Source: JAGTVB01 sp049282355 (GTDB lineage: Bacteria; Pseudomonadota; Gammaproteobacteria; HK1). From it: a stretch of DNA of 20,712 bases. The notes under the pieces are model-generated. The model searched no databases. It was not told where the DNA came from and saw nothing but the letters and a program-made list of their open reading frames with translations. The stretch is taken from positions 1-20,712 of the forward strand of contig JBAPTW010000046.1 of assembly GCA_049282355.1 (NCBI GenBank). The letters are read 5' to 3'. Positions 15,180-20,712 of the stretch are shown piece after piece (the stretch's first letter is position 1; each line of letters begins with the position of its first letter). A program made the translations under genes and the position numbers.

Positions 15180-15350
15180 TTAAACATTCTTTCAATAAGT
15201 GCAGGAGCGCCAGCAGAGCAAGGTGCGGGCGACTTAATATCCAGTTATTCCGCCTGTAACTGCATTTTGGTTCCCCATCCCTAGGACTTTCCCTCAGCAA
15301 GACGGTTTGCAGCTGTGCAAAAAGTTACCGGCCATTTTGTATCGAGCCGC
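15180..15350 (+). repeat. Intergenic repeat, degraded copy 3
   Basis: Aligns in order with copy 2 through GGTGCGGGCGACTTAATATCC, CAGTTATTCCGCCTGTAACTG, GGTTCCCCATCCCT, GCAGCTGTGCAAAA and CATTTTGT, with several small gaps. The small stem persists as CAGTTA/TAACTG, and the central stem as CAAAAAG/CATTTTG with one mismatch (15318-15339). Clear terminal repeats are absent, so limits are approximate. Confidence 0.6.
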
Positions 15351-15400
15351 GGCACAACTACGTTATGCTAAACGTCCTATTTTTTTAAGAAGGGTTTCTT

Positions 15401-15517
15401 ATGGCGATTGACGTTAACGAAGTTGCAGGGCTATATTACTGGCGTCCCAAATTGCCCCGAATCGATAGCAGGAGAAAGGCAAAATCGGAGTTGTTGTTTT
15501 GGCGGATCAGAACTTAA
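15401..15517 (+). CDS. Possible small ORF, unrecognised
   Basis: A 38-codon frame from ATG 15401 beginning MAIDVNEVAGLYYWRPKLPR. An AGAAGG site lies 7 nt upstream, itself within a weak AAGAA/TTCTT inverted repeat that could hide it. No family recognised, no membrane segment, basic C-terminal half. It may be chance in decayed sequence. Confidence 0.2.
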   Translation: MAIDVNEVAGLYYWRPKLPRIDSRRKAKSELLFWRIRT

Positions 15518-15789
15518 TACAAACCTCAAAGTATAATTCTGGTAAACGGGATCTTTTTGCCATAGCCAATCCTTGTTACGATACAGCATTTAAACGATGC
15601 CCTTAATGAAACTGTTTTTATGCCGGATCACGTCTAAAGCTGAGGCTATGGGCGAGATCTCGACGGTTTTGGCCCTCCGTGAAGTGCTTTCTCCGAAGCC
15701 CCGACCGGGTTCGAAGTATTGTGAACGTGGGCAGAAGTGGCGATAGCATGCCTTATAGTTTATTGAAGACACAACTAGGAGAAATCGGT

Positions 15790-16164
15790 ATGCCGAGAGG
15801 AAGAAAAAGAACTGTTGAGTCTATGCGAAACGAAATGGAGACTCTCAAGAAACAAATAGAGACGCGTGAACGTGGCGAAAAGCTTGGGCAACTCACGGGT
15901 TCCAAAGAGTTTCGAGTCGTAGCAAAGGAGATCAATCGCCTCGGCCTTTCGGAAGACGAAGTCAACGATTTATTTCAAAGACAAAAAGAGGTGGTAAAGC
16001 GCAGAAAGACCACGAAAAGGAAAGGTGTCAAACTGAAGCCGAAATACCGTAACCCAGAGAATCCGGAGCAGCTGTGGACTGGACGGGGAAACCGACCGCG
16101 GTGGGTTACGGCAGCCCTGGAGAGAGGGCTGACCCTTCAAGACATGCTGATCGAAGCCGAGTAA
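15790..16164 (+). CDS. H-NS family nucleoid-associated protein
   Basis: A 124-residue DNA-binding protein. The N-terminal half is a charged helix region suitable for coiled-coil oligomerisation (about 10-75). The C-terminal half has the H-NS-type DNA-binding motif YRNPENPEQLWTGRGNRPRW (86-105), where the TGRGNRPR loop would insert into the minor groove of A+T-rich DNA, followed by VTAALERGLTLQDMLIE. The ATG at 15790 is chosen because AGGAG lies 8 nt upstream and the frame above it is untypical (an ATG at 15748 is the alternative). H-NS proteins silence horizontally acquired genes. It stands alone, about 400 nt before the polysaccharide genes. Confidence 0.85.
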   Translation: MPRGRKRTVESMRNEMETLKKQIETRERGEKLGQLTGSKEFRVVAKEINRLGLSEDEVNDLFQRQKEVVKRRKTTKRKGVKLKPKYRNPENPEQLWTGRGNRPRWVTAALERGLTLQDMLIEAE

Positions 16165-16561
16165 GAGATTATCTCCGCAACGTCGCAGCGCAGGCCGAGC
16201 AAGACCCCGAGACAACCGCCCGGCACTCTCTTGAACAGCGGTAAACCAGCCTGTTAGGGGTGAAGCTCAGAAAAAAAGGCGAACAACCTCGAGCCTACGT
16301 GGCTGTATGGGAGCATTGCGATCATCGCATGTCTTGCTCAGACCGCGCTCGCGACATTTTTTGAACAGTTTCTAATGAGTGGATTGGCGCTCACGCTGGG
16401 GACGAGCGACGCGATTCCTTTGAAACCCAATTTCTTGGTTGGCGCTTAGGGGCGTTTTCCGGGAATAGTCGACTTGTGCCGACCTTTGGCGGTAAGTTCA
16501 AAGATAGGTATAGGCTTTGCAAGGTCTGATTTTATCGGCACGCTCTTGAGGAATGAAGGGG
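16165..16561. other. Gap between H-NS-like gene and polysaccharide locus
   Basis: No recognisable gene. A start-less frame at 16264-16449 encodes a hydrophobic stretch (WLYGSIAIIACLAQTALATF and on to a stop), possibly a remnant of a membrane protein. The right half is the leader of the polysaccharide genes, with a candidate promoter and an ops-like heptamer. Confidence 0.4.
16486..16514 (+). promoter_or_regulatory. Candidate promoter and/or ops-like element before the polysaccharide genes
   Basis: Two overlapping readings. TTGGCG (16486-16491), 17-bp spacer, TATAGG (16509-16514) is a possible sigma-70 promoter. GGCGGTAAGTT (16488-16498) matches 8 of 11 positions of the enterobacterial ops element (GGCGGTAGCGT) that recruits RfaH. 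The two uses exclude each other, since ops must be transcribed. The site is 64-76 nt before the epimerase start. Confidence 0.3.
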
Positions 16562-17572
16562 ATGAAGACACTGGTTACTGGCGCGGCGGGATTCATCGGT
16601 GCGGCCCTGTGTAAGGCGCTGCTGGAGCGCGGCGATACCGTTGTGGGTGTGGATAACTTGAATAGCTACTACGATGTGGAGCTGAAAAAGGCGCGGCTCG
16701 CCCCACTGGAGCGTGACGCTGGGTTTAGTTTTGTCAAGCTTGACATTGCGGATCGGGCGGGCATCGAGGCGCTGTTTTCTCGGGAGCGCCCGGATCGGGT
16801 GGTGAATTTGGCGGCGCAGGCGGGGGTGCGGTATTCGCTGGAAAATCCCCATGCCTATGTGGAGAGCAACATTCAGGGATTTCTGAACGTTCTGGAGGGG
16901 TGTCGGCATCACGGCTGCGGGCATTTGGTCTACGCTTCGTCGAGCTCGGTGTATGGTGCCAACACCAAGCTGCCGTTCTCGGTGCGGGATAACGTCGATC
17001 ATCCGGTCTCGATGTATGCCGCCACCAAGAAAGCCAATGAGCTGATGGCCCACTGTTACAGCCATCTCTATGGGCTGCCGACCACGGGGCTGCGATTTTT
17101 TACCGTATACGGGCCGTGGGGGCGCCCGGATATGGCGCTGTTTATCTTTACGCGCCATATTCTCGCCGGCAAACCGATTGATGTTTACAACTTTGGGCAC
17201 CACCGTCGCGACTTTACTTATATTGACGATATCGTCGAGGGGGTGGTGCGGGTGCTGGATCAGCCGGCCTCACCCAACGCGGCGTGGTCAGGCGAGGCCC
17301 CGGATTCGGCCACCAGCCGCGCTCCCTACCGGCTGTATAACATCGGTAACAATCAAGCGATCGAGTTGGTGCGTTATATCGAAGTTCTGGAGAATTGTTT
17401 GGGCAAGAAAGCCATTAAGAACTTGCTGCCCTTACAACTGGGGGACGTGCCCGATACCTTTGCCGACGTGGATGAGTTGGTGGAGGACTTTGACTATCGT
17501 CCGAACACTCCGGTGGAAACGGGGATAAATCATTTCGTGGCTTGGTACAAGCAATTTTATGGAAGCGCGTGA
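16562..17572 (+). CDS. UDP-glucuronate 4-epimerase (SDR family)
   Basis: Extended short-chain dehydrogenase interconverting UDP-GlcA and UDP-GalA, NAD-dependent and cytosolic. The start ATG 16562 gives MKTLVTGAAGFIGAALCKAL, with GAGG 10 nt upstream; ATG 16553 is in frame but too close to the GAGG. It has 336 residues. The Rossmann motif GAAGFIG is at 7-13, SSSSVYG at 126-132 and the catalytic YxxxK (Y152, K156) in YAATKKANE. TGLRFFTVYGPWGRPDMALF and RRDFTYIDDIVEGVVRVLD are typical of uronate rather than GalE glucose epimerases. It overlaps nothing but is followed at once by the dehydrogenase gene. It probably feeds UDP-GalA into an exopolysaccharide or O-antigen. Confidence 0.88.
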   Translation: MKTLVTGAAGFIGAALCKALLERGDTVVGVDNLNSYYDVELKKARLAPLERDAGFSFVKLDIADRAGIEALFSRERPDRVVNLAAQAGVRYSLENPHAYVESNIQGFLNVLEGCRHHGCGHLVYASSSSVYGANTKLPFSVRDNVDHPVSMYAATKKANELMAHCYSHLYGLPTTGLRFFTVYGPWGRPDMALFIFTRHILAGKPIDVYNFGHHRRDFTYIDDIVEGVVRVLDQPASPNAAWSGEAPDSATSRAPYRLYNIGNNQAIELVRYIEVLENCLGKKAIKNLLPLQLGDVPDTFADVDELVEDFDYRPNTPVETGINHFVAWYKQFYGSA

Positions 17573-17573
17573 C

Positions 17574-18860
17574 ATGCGGCACAATCGAAGGATAGCTGTC
17601 GTCGGCCTCGGCTATGTAGGACTTCCGGTCGCCGTGGCCTTTGGTCGACAGCAGCGGGTGGTTGGTTTTGACGTCAGCTCGGAGCGTATCGAGGCACTGC
17701 GGACAGGCTTTGACCGCACGGGGGAGGTGGCCGCGGATAAGCTGGCTGAGGCCGAGGTGCTGTACACCAGTAATCCGAAGCACTTGGCCTGGGCTGATTT
17801 TCATATCGTGGCGGTGCCTACACCCATTGATGCGGGCAAACAACCGGACCTGAGACCGTTAGTTTCCGCCTCGGAGACGGTGGGAGGGGAGCTCAAGCCC
17901 GGGGATATCGTCGTGTATGAATCGACGGTTTATCCGGGGGCGACGGAGGAAATCTGCATACCGATTCTAGAGCGTGCCTCTGGCCTTAAGGCCGGTGCAG
18001 ATTTTACGGTCGGTTATTCACCCGAGCGTATCAATCCCGGAGACAGCGAGCACACCTTTAGCACGATAACCAAGGTGGTGTCCGGCCAAGATGAGGCGAC
18101 GCTGGAGACGGTGGCCAACGTTTATGGCTCAGTGGTATCGGCGGGTGTGCATCGCGCCTCGAGCATCCGCGTGGCGGAAGCGGCCAAGGTCATCGAGAAC
18201 ACCCAGCGGGATTTAAATATTGCGCTCATGAACGAGTTGGCGCTCATTTTTAACCGGCTCGGTGTCGACACGCGTGATGTGCTGGCAGCGGCGGGTAGTA
18301 AGTGGAACTTTTTACCTTTCACCCCGGGTTTGGTGGGAGGACACTGCATCGGTGTCGATCCATTCTATCTCACCTATAAGGCCATCAGGACCGGCTATCA
18401 TCCGCAGGTCATTTTGGCGGGACGGCGAATTAACGACGAGATGGGCACCTTCCTTGCGGGTCAAGCCGTCAAGCAACTCATCCGACAGGGCCAGAACGTT
18501 CGGGAAAGTATCGTGACAGTGCTAGGGCTGACCTTTAAGGAAGACGTGCCGGATTTGCGCAACACGAGGGTGATTGATGTTGTGCGGGAGCTTCAGGACT
18601 ATGGGGTCGAGGTTCAGGTTCATGATCCCATGATTCATGCAGAGGAAGCCAGACAAGAATTTGGCATCGTGCTACAGGATCTTGCTACGCTGCGCCCCGC
18701 TCATTGCATTATTCTGGCGGTGCCGCACAAGATCTATGTGAAACAAGGTTGGCCTCTGATTCAAGATCTGCTGCACGCGCAGGGTCGGGTGGTCATGGAT
18801 GCAAAGGGAGTATTGCCTCGAGAGGAAACCCCGGAAGGGGTGCTTTTATGGCGGCTCTGA
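17574..18860 (+). CDS. tviB: UDP-N-acetylhexosamine 6-dehydrogenase (TviB/WbpO type)
   Basis: Nucleotide-sugar dehydrogenase of the UDPG/MGDP family, oxidising UDP-GlcNAc or UDP-GalNAc to the uronic acid with two NAD+. The start ATG 17574 has GGAAG 8 nt upstream and comes 1 nt after the epimerase stop; ATG 17559 would overlap that gene. It has 428 residues. The NAD-binding motif GLGYVGLPVA is at 11-20, with VAVPTPID, YESTVYPGATEE, GYSPERINPGD and the catalytic cysteine C258 in GLVGGHCIGVDP. The pattern GYSPERINPGD plus GGHCIGVDP is typical of TviB/WbpO-type enzymes rather than Ugd. The substrate cannot be fixed from sequence alone. Confidence 0.9.
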   Translation: MRHNRRIAVVGLGYVGLPVAVAFGRQQRVVGFDVSSERIEALRTGFDRTGEVAADKLAEAEVLYTSNPKHLAWADFHIVAVPTPIDAGKQPDLRPLVSASETVGGELKPGDIVVYESTVYPGATEEICIPILERASGLKAGADFTVGYSPERINPGDSEHTFSTITKVVSGQDEATLETVANVYGSVVSAGVHRASSIRVAEAAKVIENTQRDLNIALMNELALIFNRLGVDTRDVLAAAGSKWNFLPFTPGLVGGHCIGVDPFYLTYKAIRTGYHPQVILAGRRINDEMGTFLAGQAVKQLIRQGQNVRESIVTVLGLTFKEDVPDLRNTRVIDVVRELQDYGVEVQVHDPMIHAEEARQEFGIVLQDLATLRPAHCIILAVPHKIYVKQGWPLIQDLLHAQGRVVMDAKGVLPREETPEGVLLWRL

Positions 18861-18884
18861 ACGGGTATCGGAGGTGATTGAGGA

Positions 18885-20198
18885 ATGAACGTAGTTATGA
18901 TCGGGGTGGGCTATGTGGGGTTGGTCTCCGGCGCCTGCTTCGCCGAGTTCGGAGCCAGTGTTACCTGTATCGACGTTGATGAGGGCAAGATAAAGCGGCT
19001 GTCCAGCGGTCAGATACCGATCTACGAGCCCGGTCTCGAAGATCTGGTGCACCGCAATGTGCAACAGGATCGGCTTCAGTTCACCACCGAGTTCCACGCG
19101 CCCCTCATGGCGGCGGATCTGGTGTTCATTGCCGTGGGCACGCCCACTCGGCGCGGAGACGGTCATGCCGACTTGAGTTACGTGTACGCCGCCGCCCGAG
19201 AGATTGCCAAGCATCTTCAGGGTTACACCGCGGTTGTGGACAAATCGACGGTGCCTGTGGGAACTGCTCGGCAGGTGGCGCGTATCATCCATAAGGAGAA
19301 CCCAGAAGCAGATTTTGACGTCGCGTCCAATCCTGAGTTTTTAAGGGAGGGTGCGGCGATTGCCGACTTCATGCGCCCGGACCGCGTCGTGATTGGGGTG
19401 GAGAGCACACGCGCGGAGGCACTGCTGCGTGAGCTCTATCGGCCCCTCAATCTCATCGAATCCCCCATCCTCGTGACCAACCTGGAGAGTGCGGAGCTCA
19501 TCAAGTATGCTTCGAATGCCTTTCTTGCCACCAAGATCAGCTTCATCAATGAAATGGCAGCCCTGTGTGAGGCGGTCGGTGGCGATGTTCACTCGGTAGC
19601 GAAAGGCATTGGGCTTGATGGGCGTATTGGGCGAAAGTTTTTGCATCCGGGTCCGGGATACGGCGGATCATGTTTTCCCAAGGACACACTGGCGCTCGTG
19701 CGTACCGCACAGGAGCATGACCTTTCTTGCCGTATCATCGAAGCCGTGGTTGAGGTAAATGCTGCGCAACGGGCGCGGATGTTAAGGAAGATCCGCGTGG
19801 CTCTTGGGGGCAGTGAGTCTGGCAAGACTCTCGCTATTCTCGGATTGACCTTCAAGCCAGAGACCGACGACATGCGCGAAGCGCCAGCGCTAGCCATCCT
19901 TCCGGCTCTGCTGGAGAAAGGGGCGATACTCAAAGCCCACGATCCTCAGGGTATGAGGGAAGCAAAAACGCTACTTCCGGCGGGTATTCACTATTACGAC
20001 GATATCTATGAGACTTTTGATCGGGCAGATGCCGTGGTACTTCTCACGGAGTGGAATGCTTACCGGGGACTCGACCTCGATCGGCTTAAGAGTATGATGG
20101 CGGGTAATGTATTTGTCGACTTACGAAATGTCTATGAGCCGCGGCTCATGCGGGAGGCGGGTTTTGAGTATGTCTGTGTGGGTCGACCGATTGCCTAG
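18885..20198 (+). CDS. ugd: UDP-glucose 6-dehydrogenase
   Basis: Oxidises UDP-glucose to UDP-glucuronate with two NAD+. It has 437 residues, starting MNVVMIGVGYVGLVSGACFA with the NAD-binding GVGYVG (7-12). FIAVGTPTRRGDGHADLSYV, STVPVGTA, SNPEFLREGAAIADFMRPDR and the catalytic cysteine C263 in GPGYGGSCFPKDT are diagnostic, followed by LAILGLTFKPETDDMREAPA. GAGG precedes the start closely. It lies 24 nt after the TviB-type gene. Its product is the substrate of the epimerase, so the two make UDP-GalA from UDP-Glc. Confidence 0.97.
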   Translation: MNVVMIGVGYVGLVSGACFAEFGASVTCIDVDEGKIKRLSSGQIPIYEPGLEDLVHRNVQQDRLQFTTEFHAPLMAADLVFIAVGTPTRRGDGHADLSYVYAAAREIAKHLQGYTAVVDKSTVPVGTARQVARIIHKENPEADFDVASNPEFLREGAAIADFMRPDRVVIGVESTRAEALLRELYRPLNLIESPILVTNLESAELIKYASNAFLATKISFINEMAALCEAVGGDVHSVAKGIGLDGRIGRKFLHPGPGYGGSCFPKDTLALVRTAQEHDLSCRIIEAVVEVNAAQRARMLRKIRVALGGSESGKTLAILGLTFKPETDDMREAPALAILPALLEKGAILKAHDPQGMREAKTLLPAGIHYYDDIYETFDRADAVVLLTEWNAYRGLDLDRLKSMMAGNVFVDLRNVYEPRLMREAGFEYVCVGRPIA

Positions 20199-20296
20199 CG
20201 ATCTCGGTACCTTGTGGCGTCCTCTTTCCTTCGCTGAGGCAGTGATTTTGCCACTGGCAGGTCGGCAATCCAACGCGTTCTTCCGGTTATCATAGC

Positions 20297-20712
20297 GTGC
20301 GGGCTTGGTATCTTGCTTTTAGTAGACCTCGGCAGGAACGAATAGCCTTGGCAAACCTGCTGCGTCAAGGGTACGAAAGCTATCTGCCGTTGATTCGTAA
20401 CCGCCGCAAGCGGTATGGACGCTATGTTCACCTGATCGAGCCCATGTTTCCCCGCTATCTGTTTATTTATCTCAGTGATCGCACGGACAATTGGGGACCT
20501 ATTCGCTCGACTACCGGTGTGACCAGCCTGGTTCGATTCGGCGACCGCGCAGGTCGTGTTCCCGATGATTTGGTGACGATACTGAAGGTGCGGGAGGGCG
20601 ATAAAGGGTACTTTGAGCCGCAGGCGCAGCAGCTGCGTGCGGGCGATTCGGTGCGAATTTGCGAGGGTCCAATGAGCGGTTATGAAGGCATTTTTCACTG
20701 TCACTCCGGTAA
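20297..20712 (+). CDS. rfaH: RfaH/NusG-like transcription antiterminator (5' part, runs off the edge)
   Basis: NusG-paralogue elongation factor that binds RNA polymerase and suppresses pausing and termination in long polysaccharide operons. GTG 20297 starts MRAWYLAFSRPRQERIALAN, then LLRQGYESYLPLIRNRRKRY. PMFPRYLFIYLSDRTDNWGP and IRSTTGVTSLVRFGDRAGRV, followed by PDDLV, are the RfaH/NusG N-terminal domain. From about residue 118 the KOW-type domain begins (LRAGDSVRICEGPMSGYEGI). In total 138 codons are visible; the C-terminus lies outside the window. The frame is open upstream to 20246 but offers no better start, and no strong Shine-Dalgarno is seen. Its place after nucleotide-sugar genes suggests a locus-specific regulator of the polysaccharide cluster that presumably continues to the right. 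Confidence 0.9.
   Translation, partial: MRAWYLAFSRPRQERIALANLLRQGYESYLPLIRNRRKRYGRYVHLIEPMFPRYLFIYLSDRTDNWGPIRSTTGVTSLVRFGDRAGRVPDDLVTILKVREGDKGYFEPQAQQLRAGDSVRICEGPMSGYEGIFHCHSG

Larger units (their letters stand above)
14755..15789. other. About 1-kb gene-poor region upstream of the H-NS-like gene
   Basis: No long gene. It holds the upstream region of the PilZ gene, an isolated AACAGCTTCT (15099-15108) identical to the reverse complement of the left end of repeat copy 2, a 15-bp tandem duplication, a degraded third copy of the intergenic repeat and a possible 38-codon ORF at 15401. The stretch from about 15150 is A+T-richer than the flanking genes by eye. It looks like decayed sequence with insertions. 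Confidence 0.6.

Noticed and set aside
16264..16449. Frame with a hydrophobic segment before the polysaccharide genes
   Set aside because: No upstream start codon or ribosome binding site, and an unrecognised sequence; noted only as a possible remnant.
20195..20704. 169-codon minus-strand frame at the right edge
   Set aside because: It is the antisense shadow of the RfaH-like gene, whose + strand frame carries clear family motifs.

Overview
The window reads as a Gammaproteobacterium chromosome, probably Chromatiales/Xanthomonadales-like; this placement is an inference. The evidence is two conserved gene blocks: ispB <-> rplU-rpmA-obg-proB, and rpsT <-> murJ-ribF-ileS-lspA-fkpB-ispH. GTG starts are common (rpmA, obg, murJ, ribF, fkpB, rfaH).

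Layout. 1-452: broken end of an IS5-family (IS903-like) insertion sequence on the minus strand, with one terminal repeat visible. About 530-1245: dead IS200-type element whose transposase carries a 16-bp tandem duplication (frameshift) and a Tyr-to-Ser change at the expected catalytic residue. It abuts the 3' end of tRNA-Pro(CGG) (1254-1330, minus), which lies 12 nt downstream of ispB. 2348-2526: divergent ispB/rplU promoter region. 2527-5595: rplU, rpmA, terminator, obg, proB. 5862-6137 (minus): rpsT. 6267-13929: murJ, ribF, ileS, lspA, fkpB, ispH (peptidoglycan lipid II flippase, FAD synthesis, isoleucyl-tRNA synthetase, lipoprotein signal peptidase, peptidyl-prolyl isomerase, last step of the MEP isoprenoid pathway). 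13945-14754 (minus): tandem-PilZ protein, a likely c-di-GMP effector. 14755-15789: gene-poor stretch. 15790-16164: H-NS-like nucleoid protein. 16562-20712: start of an exopolysaccharide/O-antigen type locus, with UDP-glucuronate 4-epimerase, TviB/WbpO-type UDP-HexNAc dehydrogenase, UDP-glucose dehydrogenase, and an RfaH/NusG-like antiterminator running off the right edge.

How the genes connect. Ugd plus the epimerase would supply UDP-GlcA and UDP-GalA, and the TviB-like enzyme a UDP-HexNAcA. The RfaH-like factor would be expected to drive the long polysaccharide transcript. An H-NS-like gene just upstream is a plausible silencer of the same locus.

Most unusual item: a family of about 210-bp foldback intergenic repeats. 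Two good copies (3130-3341 and 5595-5813) and one degraded copy (about 15180-15350) share core blocks, imperfect terminal inverted repeats and an internal hairpin. One stem pair differs between the two good copies but stays complementary (C:G versus A:T). I do not recognise the family; it looks like a MITE or a structured intergenic repeat.
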